A DNA stretch of 64,000 nucleotides from the NCBI GenBank assembly GCA_019636215.1, contig JAHBXZ010000003.1:1-64000 (forward strand), written 5' to 3'. Below, one piece after another: positions 1-7,374 of the stretch. The DNA is from Planctomycetota bacterium. GTDB taxonomy: Bacteria; Planctomycetota; UBA8742; UBA2392. The translations under genes and the position numbers were made by a program. The notes beneath the pieces are model-generated. The model was not told the origin of the DNA, ran no database searches, and saw nothing but the letters and a program-made list of their open reading frames with translations. Each line of letters opens with the position of its first letter. The stretch's first letter is position 1.

Positions 1-1
1 C

Positions 2-301
2 CCGCAAGGCGAAGCCCAAGAATCGCCCGAGGCGCCCGCGCCCGCGCCGGAGATTGCGGCGCCGCCGGAGCTTGAGACACCGGCCCCGCAGGAAGCCCCG
101 GCCCCCACGCCGACCGCCATCGACTACGAATCCATGCCGATGTCCAACCGGTTCTACGAGTTCGGCCAGGAACTCATGACCCGCTACGGCATTCCCAAGC
201 AACGCCAGGCCCAGCTCAACCGCCAGTGCAAGACCGAGCAATGGAAGCTCGGGCAATACAAGCGCGAGATCCAGAAACTCGAGCAAGAGATGAAGAAGTA
301 G
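2..301 (+). CDS. C-terminal part of an unknown protein
   Basis: This open frame enters from the left edge and ends with TAG at 299-301, so about 99 residues are visible. The first 40 or so are rich in Pro, Ala and Glu and look like a disordered linker. The rest is charged and likely helical, ending in a Lys/Glu/Gln-rich stretch (KREIQKLEQEMKK) that could be a short coiled coil. I do not recognise the family and most of the protein lies outside the window. The codon choice, with G or C in most third positions, resembles the real genes nearby. Confidence 0.6.
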   Translation, partial: PQGEAQESPEAPAPAPEIAAPPELETPAPQEAPAPTPTAIDYESMPMSNRFYEFGQELMTRYGIPKQRQAQLNRQCKTEQWKLGQYKREIQKLEQEMKK

Positions 302-379
302 GTTGGCGCAGCAGCGGCACCGTTGTCAGCGCGAGTGCGTGTGAATCGGGCGCCGCCGACAAAGTTGGCAGCGCCATCA

Positions 380-400
380 AGCCCCCGAAGGGGGCGGCAT
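380..400. repeat. Palindromic GC-rich repeat, copy 1
   Basis: AGCCCCCGAAGGGGGCGGCA is found here and again, identical over 21 bp, at 449-469. A 17 bp inverted copy lies at 484-500. Each copy can form a stem of five C-G pairs around GAA, so the RNA or single-stranded DNA would be a small hairpin. Confidence 0.8.
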
Positions 401-448
401 GGATTAGCTCCGCCCGTAAGGGCGGAGAAAAAAGAATGCGACGCGTTG

Positions 449-469
449 AGCCCCCGAAGGGGGCGGCAT
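449..469. repeat. Palindromic GC-rich repeat, copy 2
   Basis: Identical over 21 bp to the copy at 380-400, 69 bp downstream of it and in the same orientation. Confidence 0.8.
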
Positions 470-483
470 ACTTGCCCGTGTGT

Positions 484-500
484 CGCCCCCTTCGGGGGCT
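484..500. repeat. Palindromic GC-rich repeat, inverted copy 3
   Basis: CGCCCCCTTCGGGGGCT is the reverse complement of the first 17 bases of copies 1 and 2. The inversion gives the three-copy cluster potential for longer fold-back pairing. Confidence 0.75.
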
Positions 501-590
501 CTGGCCTGTGGGCGCCTGCGCATCCCCGCGCTCACGCGCGGGGCTAATCTCTGTCGGCCCTACCGGGCCTCAACAACACCAAGCACAGGC

Positions 591-668
591 AGGAGTGCCT
601 TTGCCACAGAGGGTCAGCAGCGATTACTGTTATCCGTGTAAATCTGTGTCCATCTGTGGACCAAAGCC
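591..668. repeat. 78 bp dispersed repeat, copy A (CCATCTGTGGACCAAAG type)
   Basis: This stretch aligns without gaps to 729-806 at roughly three quarters identity, and the shared end reads CTGTGGACCAAAGCC / CCGTGGACCAAAGCC. Phrases of the form GTGTCCATCTGTGG are, to my knowledge, frequent in intergenic DNA of PVC-group and other uncultured bacteria. When translated they give many spurious 'GWTRMDTD' type proteins. The repeat function is unknown. Confidence 0.75.
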
Positions 669-728
669 GTTCTTGGCGGCTTTGCGCCTTTGCGTGAAAT
701 TGCTTTTCGCCCGACACCGCACACGGGC

Positions 729-806
729 AAAAGTGCCTGCGCCACCGAGGGTTGGCCGTGATCGCCGTTATCCGTGTCCATCCGTGTCCATCCGTGGACC
801 AAAGCC
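729..806. repeat. 78 bp dispersed repeat, copy B
   Basis: Direct repeat of 591-668 at a spacing of 138 bp. It contains an internal duplication of the phrase CCGTGTCCAT. No gene is associated with it. Confidence 0.75.
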
Positions 807-916
807 CTTGCTGTTCAACGGCACCGCGCGCTTGGGGCTCTTGTCTGCACCGATGACGGAAATGTGACAATCTCTCCCCGGCTTGCGCTCCTTGACTGTC
901 CGCTTACCCTCTGCGC

Positions 917-2470
917 ATGGCTGACCGATCCCGTGGCGGGGCGCGCAATTTGCCCCAGGGCCGCGACCCTTCCCGACATTCCAAACATGCGCCGCGGCCT
1001 GACGGCCCGCCACGCCAGCGGCATCATGCTCGCCGGGGTCCGCCGCACCCTCGCACACACCATGAGCTGGATCCGCGCAAGGTCGCCTTCGAAACCCTGC
1101 GCCGCGTGAAACCCGGCGACCTGCTGGAACCGGCGCTGCTGGACACCCTGCGCCACCTTGGCCACGGCGAGGAGTTCGCCCATCGCGTGATGCCGATGCT
1201 GAATGACGCCACGCGGCATGCCATCCTGTTTGACCACCTGGTTGCCCACGTGGCATCGCGCCCGGCCCTGGAACTCGACGCCGACGTGCGCGCGGCCCTG
1301 CACCTGTTTCTGGCCTGGTTCCTGTGCGGCGACAGCAAGGCCGTGTACGCCCACGGCAACGCGGCCGTGGATCTGCTGAGCGACAAGCACAAGGGCCGCG
1401 GCTTCGTGAATGCCTGCGTGCGGCGGCTGGGCGAGTTTCTCAAGGTAGAAGCCGCGCCGGTTGAAGACTATCGCGGCATGGTCGCGCGCCATGAACGCAT
1501 CGCCCTGTGGCCCGACCGCGCGCGGCTTGGCGGCGGGCGCATCGTGCGCGCCGAGCGCGGCCTGTTGCCCGACCCGGCCACCAAACTGGCCGAGCATCTG
1601 TCGCTGGCCTGCGCGTTGCCGCGCGTGCTGGTGGACCGGCTGCTTGAACAGTACGGCGAGGAAGGCGCGATCCAGACCTGCGTGGCGGCGGTCGAGCACC
1701 CGGCAACCTGGGTGCGGCCCAACCCGATGGCTTACACAGACGACCTGGCCCTGTGGTGGGTTTCACGCGGCGTGGACGTGAAGACCGCGCCGATTGAAGG
1801 CGCCGTGGACGCGGTTGCCCTGCCCGCCGACACCAACGTGGCCCTGCACCCGGCCTTTGATCGCGGTGCGTTTTATGTGCAGGATTACTCGGCCCAGTTG
1901 GTCGCGCCCGCGCTGCAACCCGAGGCCGGGCAGACGTTGCTTGACCTCTGTGCCGCGCCGGGCGGTAAGGCCGGGCACCTGGCCGAACTGACGCAGGACC
2001 GCGCCAGGATTCTGGCCTGCGACCTGACCGAGGCCAAGATCAGCCGCATCCAGCAGAACATTGCGCGCATGGGCTATCGCGGCGTGGCCACAGTCATTGC
2101 CGACGCCGCGACGGTGAAGTTCCCGGAACTGTTTGACGGCGTGCTGGTGGATGCGCCCTGCAGCAACAGCGGGGTGCTGGCGCGGCGCGTGGAAGCACGA
2201 CACCGCATCAGCGCCGAAAGCGTTGCCGAACTCAGCAAGCTGCAGCTTGCGATTCTCGAAAACGCCGCAGCCAACCTGAAGCCCGGCGGCCTGCTGGTGT
2301 ACAGCGTGTGCAGCGTGCTGATGGAAGAGGGCGTGGACATCGTGCACAAGTTCATGGGCAAGGGCCGCGAGAACGCGGGCTGGGAGGTCGAGCACGAGAA
2401 CTTCCTGTTGCCCGTGCCGGGCTGGCACGACGGCGGCTACGTTGCGCGCCTGCGCGCGCCGGAAGCCTAA
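917..2470 (+). CDS. rsmB: RsmB/NOP2-type (Fmu) rRNA cytosine-C5 methyltransferase
   Basis: Predicted S-adenosylmethionine-dependent methyltransferase of the RsmB family, which in E. coli makes m5C967 in 16S rRNA. The 517-residue frame has a NusB-like helical N-domain (about residues 52-200) followed by a Rossmann methyltransferase domain. The SAM-binding motif is LDLCAAPGGKAGHL. Motif IV is VDAPCSNSG, holding the Cys that releases product, and the catalytic Cys motif VI is YSVCSVLMEEG. The first 50 residues are basic and proline-rich and may be a disordered tail. No better ATG exists downstream before the NusB-like part, so the ATG at 917 is kept, with low certainty about the exact start. NOP2-type relatives with other rRNA sites cannot be excluded. 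Confidence 0.88.
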   Translation: MADRSRGGARNLPQGRDPSRHSKHAPRPDGPPRQRHHARRGPPHPRTHHELDPRKVAFETLRRVKPGDLLEPALLDTLRHLGHGEEFAHRVMPMLNDATRHAILFDHLVAHVASRPALELDADVRAALHLFLAWFLCGDSKAVYAHGNAAVDLLSDKHKGRGFVNACVRRLGEFLKVEAAPVEDYRGMVARHERIALWPDRARLGGGRIVRAERGLLPDPATKLAEHLSLACALPRVLVDRLLEQYGEEGAIQTCVAAVEHPATWVRPNPMAYTDDLALWWVSRGVDVKTAPIEGAVDAVALPADTNVALHPAFDRGAFYVQDYSAQLVAPALQPEAGQTLLDLCAAPGGKAGHLAELTQDRARILACDLTEAKISRIQQNIARMGYRGVATVIADAATVKFPELFDGVLVDAPCSNSGVLARRVEARHRISAESVAELSKLQLAILENAAANLKPGGLLVYSVCSVLMEEGVDIVHKFMGKGRENAGWEVEHENFLLPVPGWHDGGYVARLRAPEA

Positions 2471-2503
2471 CTCCCTGCACATGGGCAAGGGCGCCCGTAC
2501 CAC

Positions 2504-3004
2504 TCAGCTCTTGGGCGGCGCGTCCTGTCCGCGCCACAGGTTCATCGTGTTCAGGTTCGGCACGCCCTGCAGCTTGAGGTATTGGAACAACTGCATCTTG
2601 TACGCGGGCAGATACTTGAACGAGCTGTCCAGGATGAACCGGCCCAGCGAAGTCGGTTCCGTTCCGGGGCGGGCGACCTGCTTGCCGAGAAAGTCGCCGC
2701 TTGGAATCTCGGCAAATAGGCGCTTGAGTTCACGGGCCTGGGTGTCCAGCGCGCCGGGGATATCCGCCAGCGTAAGTTTGGCCGCGGCCTCGAAGCGCGC
2801 CTTCCCGCCCTCCCAGTCGCCGGTAAAGGCCGACTGGATCGAACCATAGCCCGCGTAGCTGATGTAACGCAGCAGCTCGAGCACGCTGCGCTGTTCGGGC
2901 GTGGGCCGCCAGTGTTCTGTGCCCGGCCGCACCTTGCTGACCAGGTGCTTGAGGCAGGCGATTTCCTTGAGCATCGAATCGAGGATGGTCTGTTTGTCGA
3001 TCAT
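2504..3004 (-). CDS. DinB-like four-helix protein (paralogue 1)
   Basis: This 166-residue protein is clearly homologous to the next gene upstream (3138-3644). Both share the layout 'Q-I-SML-EI-I-KHL--K--PG---WRPTP-QRS-LEL--Y', which looks like the DinB/DUF1569 four-helix-bundle superfamily. Some members bind metal or thiol cofactors. I do not see a full three-histidine metal site, so enzymatic activity is doubtful. It is probably cotranscribed with rimK and its paralogue. Its ATG is 133 bp downstream of the paralogue's stop, and that gap holds an inverted repeat. The specific role is unknown. Confidence 0.7.
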   Translation of the reverse strand: MIDKQTILDSMLKEIACLKHLVSKVRPGTEHWRPTPEQRSVLELLRYISYAGYGSIQSAFTGDWEGGKARFEAAAKLTLADIPGALDTQARELKRLFAEIPSGDFLGKQVARPGTEPTSLGRFILDSSFKYLPAYKMQLFQYLKLQGVPNLNTMNLWRGQDAPPKS

Positions 3005-3048
3005 GGGTGTTGCCTCGGTTAGTTGGTGCGGATTCTGAGGGCGACCAA

Positions 3049-3123
3049 GTCAAAGGTCAAAGGGTCCAACGTCGAAGACCGGCAAAGGTGCATGCGGGTC
3101 AATTCGACCCTTGACCCTTTGAC
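3049..3123. repeat. Imperfect inverted repeat between the DinB-like genes
   Basis: The left arm at 3049-3066 (GTCAAAGGTCAAAGGGTC) faces the right arm at 3106-3123 (GACCCTTGACCCTTTGAC), separated by 39 bases. The left arm repeats TCAAAGG in tandem. Transcribed, it would form a long stem. No U-tract follows on either strand, so it is not a standard terminator. It resembles the TCAAC/GTCGAC-type intergenic repeats at 50.8 and 51.9 kb in style but not in sequence. Confidence 0.6.
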
Positions 3124-3137
3124 TCTTCAACAGGCTT

Positions 3138-3644
3138 CTACTCCGCCTTCTGCGGCTGCGGATCGACGCCCACCCAGCACTGTGCAGGGCCGAGGTCGTG
3201 GCGGCCTGCTTCCTTCAGGTAGAGAAAAAACTGCATGCGGTACGCCACCAGCGGCTTCAGTGCCATGTTCACCAACGCCTCGCCCACCTTGCATGGAGCG
3301 CCCCAGGGCGTGCGGGTGTCCTTGTGCAGCAGGTCGGCGTGGGGAATGGCGTGAATGGCCTCGCGCAGTTTGCGACCTTGCGCATCCATGGCGTCGGCAA
3401 AGTTGATGTGGTTGACGCCTTCGGCTGCTTTTTCGAGTGCCTCGGCGTCGTCCCAGTTGTCTTTGATGGCTGCCAACGCAGGGACAATGCCGCAGGTGGT
3501 CAGGTACTGCATCAGTTCCAGCATGCTGCGCTGGCCCGGCGTGGGCCGCCAACTGAGCTTGCCGGGCTGAAGCTTGGTGCCCAGATGTTTGATGATGCGA
3601 ATCTCAAACAGCATGGACTTGATGAGCTGCTCTTTGCTCAGCAT
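3138..3644 (-). CDS. DinB-like four-helix protein (paralogue 2)
   Basis: Paralogue of the gene at 2504-3004, sharing the WRPTPGQRSMLELMQYL block and a similar C-terminal 'MQFFLYLKEAG' block. I chose the ATG at 3644 (MLSKEQLIKSM) because GGGGAAA lies five bases before it. An in-frame ATG at 3656 overlaps the rimK stop codon as TGATG and is the alternative. The gene follows rimK closely and is likely translated from the same mRNA. DinB-superfamily membership is inferred from sequence pattern only. Confidence 0.7.
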   Translation of the reverse strand: MLSKEQLIKSMLFEIRIIKHLGTKLQPGKLSWRPTPGQRSMLELMQYLTTCGIVPALAAIKDNWDDAEALEKAAEGVNHINFADAMDAQGRKLREAIHAIPHADLLHKDTRTPWGAPCKVGEALVNMALKPLVAYRMQFFLYLKEAGRHDLGPAQCWVGVDPQPQKAE

Positions 3645-3655
3645 GGCTTTCCCCA

Positions 3656-4558
3656 TCAGGCCTGCCTGGATCGGCGACGCTTGCGCGCCAGCTTTTCCAT
3701 AAAGCCGACTATCGCGCCGGCAACGTCCACCTTGGTTGCGCCCTCAATGCCTTCGAGCCCGGGCGACGCGTTGACTTCCAACACAAGCAGGCCGCGACCG
3801 GCGCGAATCAGGTCCACGCCCGCCACATTCAGCCCCAGCGCCTTGGCCGCGCGTTCCGCCAGGCGGCGTTCGCCGGGCGCCAGCTTGAGCGCACGGGGCT
3901 TGCCACCCCGGTGCAGGTTACTGCGAAAGTCGCCCGGCGGGGCGCTGCGTTCCATGGCGGCGACAACCTTGCCCCCCACCACAAGGGCGCGCACATCCTT
4001 GCCTGCGGCCTCGGCAATGAACTCCTGCACAAGAAAGTTCGCCCCCACCTGTTGAAAGGCCGCGATCTGGCTTTCCGCGGCCTTGCGCGTGGGAGCCAGC
4101 AGCACACCCGAGCCCTGGGTGCCCTGCATCAGTTTCAGGATCACCGGCGGCCCGCCCACCTGTTCAATCAGCAGGTCTTTGTCGGCGCTGGCATGGGCAA
4201 AGCCGGTGCGCGGCACTGGCAGGCCGTACTGGGCGGCGACTTGCAGCGTCCGAAGTTTGTCGCAGGCATGGTGTATACTCAGACCGGGATTGACGCAGCG
4301 CGCGCCGGCGGCCCCGAAGTGACGCACAACGGCAACACCGTGGGCAGCATCGGGCCCGCTGGCCACCCGGGGCAGCACGGCATCAAAAGCGGGCAGTGCT
4401 GCGCCCGCATAGTGCACAGCCGGGCCGCCGGGCCCGAGTTCGAGTGTGCAGCGCAAGTAGTCAATCACCAGTACAGAATGGCCGCGCGCTTGGGCGGATT
4501 CGATGATCCGCCGCGTGGAGTAATGGGCCGGGTTGCGTGAAAGGATGCAGAAGCGCAC
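3656..4558 (-). CDS. rimK: RimK-type ATP-grasp ligase (ribosomal protein S6 glutamate ligase family)
   Basis: The 300-residue protein matches E. coli RimK almost end to end: an N-terminal 'ILSRNPAHYST' segment, then the ATP-grasp core with 'VILKLMQGTQGSGV', 'FLVQEFI', 'DVRALVVG' and 'GDFRSNLHRGG', and the metal-binding 'LEVNASPGLEGIE'. RimK adds glutamate residues to the C-terminus of ribosomal protein S6 in E. coli and makes poly-glutamate in vitro. The amino-acid acceptor in this organism is not knowable from sequence. It is first in a likely three-gene transcript with the two DinB-like genes. Confidence 0.93.
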   Translation of the reverse strand: MRFCILSRNPAHYSTRRIIESAQARGHSVLVIDYLRCTLELGPGGPAVHYAGAALPAFDAVLPRVASGPDAAHGVAVVRHFGAAGARCVNPGLSIHHACDKLRTLQVAAQYGLPVPRTGFAHASADKDLLIEQVGGPPVILKLMQGTQGSGVLLAPTRKAAESQIAAFQQVGANFLVQEFIAEAAGKDVRALVVGGKVVAAMERSAPPGDFRSNLHRGGKPRALKLAPGERRLAERAAKALGLNVAGVDLIRAGRGLLVLEVNASPGLEGIEGATKVDVAGAIVGFMEKLARKRRRSRQA

Positions 4559-4661
4559 GCCGGAAGCATAAGCGCCCTAGTGAACAACTTGCAAGGACAT
4601 CGCTCACCTCAAGGGACTTGGTGCATCACTCGGTGCGCGGTTGTGGGATGAGGGCGCTCAC

Positions 4662-5657
4662 CTACGCGGCGTCACCGAACCGAGTTTCTAAGAACCGGCG
4701 CAAGGTTCCGCGGACTAGTTCCATAGACGGGCGACCAGTCGCGCCCCGAAGGTGCATCTCTAAAATCAGCTCCGCCACGTCGGAGTCATCCATCGCGACT
4801 TGAATTCCCATGTTGGCATAGCGGCTCAACACAGTGCCGCGCTGAAGCCGCTGAAACATGACTTCGAACACGTGATGTGGGCTAAGGAGGACTTGATCGG
4901 TGAACAACTCGAAGAGCGTGATGCCAAATGAGTAGACATCGGCCTTGGCAGTGACTTCTTTTGGACGAACCGCTTGTTCTGGAGACATGTACTTCAGGGT
5001 GCCAAGACCTTCGTGACTTGTCGCTGTAAGCTGCCCAGTGGTCAGCGATGCATTAAAGTCTCCCCACTTCATTATCCCGAAGTCGCCAAGTTTGGCTTCC
5101 TGCGTCTCGAAGAACTTATCACTAAGGAACACGTTCACGGGCTTCACGTCGCGATGAACCATACGACACGAGTGTACGTAACACAGAGCATCAGCTATCT
5201 GAATGGCGATCTTTAGCTTCTCCGCCGTAACAACAAACGTCCGCTTGTCTGTGTCTGGCTGCCTCCGTCGGACGTAATTCTCAAGCGTCTTACCCTGCAT
5301 GTACTCCATTAGCAGGAATGGATTCTTTGGGCCACTCGATGTGAAGGCGCTTCCGTTCTCATTCTCTACTAAGCCACGCACTCTAACCAAGAAAGCATGC
5401 TCCAACCTGGCGCCGCGAAGGCCTTCTCTTCGGAACCTGGCCAAAACGTCGTCAAACACATTCTCGTCAATGTACTTTGGGTCGGGAGCTAGAAACTTAA
5501 CTGCAACTTGGGTGCCGTCCGCGATGTTGACGGCGCGTTTCACAAGACCAGCTGCTCCGGTGCCCAACGTGCCTGCCAGGCGAAACGTCTCTCGCCCATG
5601 TTTGAAAATCATTCCAGATTTGGGCTTGCAGTGGGCCCTTGCCAGCCAATGACTCAT
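4662..5657 (-). CDS. Ser/Thr protein kinase, single domain, low-GC
   Basis: A Hanks-type kinase of 331 residues with almost nothing outside the catalytic domain. Visible motifs are a loose glycine loop (LGTGAAGLV), the ATP-anchoring Lys in VAVKFL (K54), catalytic HRDVKPVN (HRD about 168-170), DFG (about 192-194), and MSPEQ in place of APE. The ATG at 5657 is preceded by GAGG at good spacing and lies 26 bp after the thiC stop. An upstream in-frame start would run into thiC. Base composition is visibly lower in GC than thiC or rimK, suggesting transfer. There is no membrane segment, so it is probably cytosolic. Confidence 0.9.
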   Translation of the reverse strand: MSHWLARAHCKPKSGMIFKHGRETFRLAGTLGTGAAGLVKRAVNIADGTQVAVKFLAPDPKYIDENVFDDVLARFRREGLRGARLEHAFLVRVRGLVENENGSAFTSSGPKNPFLLMEYMQGKTLENYVRRRQPDTDKRTFVVTAEKLKIAIQIADALCYVHSCRMVHRDVKPVNVFLSDKFFETQEAKLGDFGIMKWGDFNASLTTGQLTATSHEGLGTLKYMSPEQAVRPKEVTAKADVYSFGITLFELFTDQVLLSPHHVFEVMFQRLQRGTVLSRYANMGIQVAMDDSDVAELILEMHLRGATGRPSMELVRGTLRRFLETRFGDAA

Positions 5658-5682
5658 GCACCAACCTCGTGAAAAAGTCCGG

Positions 5683-7248
5683 CTAGCTGCCTTCCTTGTC
5701 TCGCAGCACCTGTTCGGGTTCGGCCGCACCCTTGGCCGACTTGCGACCGTAGCTGCCGCTGTCGGCGCGTTCGTAGGGCACGCGGGTTTCCAGTTTGGCC
5801 TTCTCGCCGCGGGCCTTCATTTTGTCCTGCACGTGCTGGGGCGGCAGCCAGTTGCCCAGTTCGTCGAAGCTGCCTTCGGCTGCGGCCTTTTCGGCCATGG
5901 AGACGCGGCGCTGCTTGCGGTCGTCGCTCATGGGCATCTGCTTGAGATCGGCCGGGGCGCGGGTGCCAAGGTCGGTGAAGTTGTCCATGCGCACGGCACA
6001 CAGGTCGCCGCACATGGTGCAGACATCGCTGTCGTAGTCTTCGCTGGTTGCGCGGAACTTGCGGGCTTCGACAGGGTCGATGGCGCAGGCGAACATGGTT
6101 TCCCAGTCGAGCTTTTTGCGCGCCTCGGACATGCGGTCGTTGATGCGTTTGGCGTAGGGCACGCCCTTGGCCAGGTCGCCCGATTGCGCCGCAATGCGTG
6201 TGGCAATCACGCCTTGTCTCACGTCGTCGGCGTTGGGCAGCCGCAGATGCTCGGCAGGCGTGACATAGCACAGCATGTCGGCACCTGCGGCGCTGCACAC
6301 TGCGCCGCCAATCGCGCCGGTGATGTGGTCATAACCCGCGCCGGTGTCAATCGTCAGCGGGCCCAGCACGTAAAACGGTGCACCATGGCACAGACGTTTC
6401 TGCAGCAGTACGTTGGCGGCGATCTGGTCCAGCGGCACGTGGCCGGGGCCCTCGATCATGACCTGCACGCCCTTCTGCCAGGCGCGCTTGGTCAGCTCGC
6501 CCAGGATCAGCAGTTCCTGGATCTGCGCGGCGTCGGTGGCGTCGCCGGTGCCGCCGGGGCGCAGCGAATCGCCCAGGCTGAAGGTCATGTCGTAGCGCGC
6601 GGCGATCTCGCACAGTTCGTCAAAGTACTCAAACAGCGGGTTTTCGTTGCCGGTGGCGCGCATCATGGCCGCATGCACACTGCCGCCCTTGCTGACGATG
6701 CCGACAATGCGCTGGCGGCCATCCACATACTTCAGGGTCTGGCGCGTGATGCCGCAGTGAACCGTTATGTAATCAACACCTTGTTGGCCTTGCTTGTCGA
6801 TTTCATCCAGCAGGCGCCGCGCCGTGAACTCCTTGAAGCCGCGGCCCTTGAGGATGTTGTCGCTCATCGCGCCGTAGATCGGCACCGTGCCCACCATGAC
6901 GCTGGAGTTCTTGATCACCGACTGGCGGATGTGGTCGAGGTCCTGGTAGCCGCTGCTGAGATCCATCACGGAATCGCTGCCGAAGTCAATCGCGACCTTC
7001 AGCTTGTGCAGTTCTTCGTCCAGCTTTCCGTGGTCGGACGAAATGCCGATGTTGGCGTTGACCTTGGTTTTGGTCTTCGCGCCGATGGCGCGGGGCGCGA
7101 AATCGTGGTTGTGGTTCTTGGGAATCACCAGCTTGCCTGCGTTGATCAGGTCTCGCACCTGCTCGGGTGTGAGTTCTTCCTGTTCGGCCACGTAGGCCAT
7201 TTCGGGGGTAACGCGGCCTTCGCGGGCATGCTGAAGCTGAGTGGGCAT
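5683..7248 (-). CDS. thiC: Phosphomethylpyrimidine synthase ThiC
   Basis: Radical-SAM enzyme that converts aminoimidazole ribotide to hydroxymethylpyrimidine phosphate for thiamine synthesis. The 521-residue sequence carries family blocks NANIGIS, PIYGAMSDN, SLGDSLRPG and MIEGPGHVP, and the iron-sulfur cysteines in CTMCGDLC (about 410-417). The cysteine spacing is CX2CX3C, one residue shorter than the E. coli CX2CX4C. The C-terminus has a charged extension of about 90 residues. The ATG at 7248 has GAGG upstream; the TTG 15 bases earlier has no such site. I found no recognisable TPP riboswitch in the 126 bases upstream. Confidence 0.96.
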   Translation of the reverse strand: MPTQLQHAREGRVTPEMAYVAEQEELTPEQVRDLINAGKLVIPKNHNHDFAPRAIGAKTKTKVNANIGISSDHGKLDEELHKLKVAIDFGSDSVMDLSSGYQDLDHIRQSVIKNSSVMVGTVPIYGAMSDNILKGRGFKEFTARRLLDEIDKQGQQGVDYITVHCGITRQTLKYVDGRQRIVGIVSKGGSVHAAMMRATGNENPLFEYFDELCEIAARYDMTFSLGDSLRPGGTGDATDAAQIQELLILGELTKRAWQKGVQVMIEGPGHVPLDQIAANVLLQKRLCHGAPFYVLGPLTIDTGAGYDHITGAIGGAVCSAAGADMLCYVTPAEHLRLPNADDVRQGVIATRIAAQSGDLAKGVPYAKRINDRMSEARKKLDWETMFACAIDPVEARKFRATSEDYDSDVCTMCGDLCAVRMDNFTDLGTRAPADLKQMPMSDDRKQRRVSMAEKAAAEGSFDELGNWLPPQHVQDKMKARGEKAKLETRVPYERADSGSYGRKSAKGAAEPEQVLRDKEGS

Positions 7249-7324
7249 GGCGTATCCTCGCAAGCTTCACGGCAGAATAGAACAGGGGCCGGGGCCAGAC
7301 AGGGGGAGTCCGCGCGTCCAAAAG

Positions 7325-7352
7325 AACAGGGGCGCGATTTCGCGCCCCTGGC
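7325..7352 (-). terminator. Rho-independent terminator of the glycine-rich lipoprotein gene
   Basis: On the minus strand the sequence AGGGGCGCGAAATCGCGCCCCT forms a strong stem-loop, and GTTCTTTT follows it. It lies just past the stop codon of the large lipoprotein gene and before thiC, so thiC probably has its own promoter. Confidence 0.75.
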
Positions 7353-7374
7353 TTGCCTTGCTTACGGTTGTCGG

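Larger units (their letters stand above)
302..916. other. Intergenic region filled with short repeats
   Basis: This 615 bp gap contains no convincing gene. Frames open through it give low-complexity, repeat-derived proteins. It holds three copies of a 17-21 bp palindromic element (380-400, 449-469 and, inverted, 484-500) and two diverged 78 bp direct repeats (591-668 and 729-806). Between the 78 bp repeats is a stretch containing TTTGCGCCTTTGCGTGAAA at about 683-701. The last 100 bases before the methyltransferase gene show no obvious promoter. Confidence 0.7.

Noticed and set aside
380..500. CRISPR array
   Set aside because: The repeats are only three, differ in orientation and have no regular spacers; no cas gene is present in the window.
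226..870. Several open frames in the first intergenic region
   Set aside because: Their translations are made of repeat phrases such as GWTRMDTD and SRKGAK, which arise from dispersed non-coding repeats.
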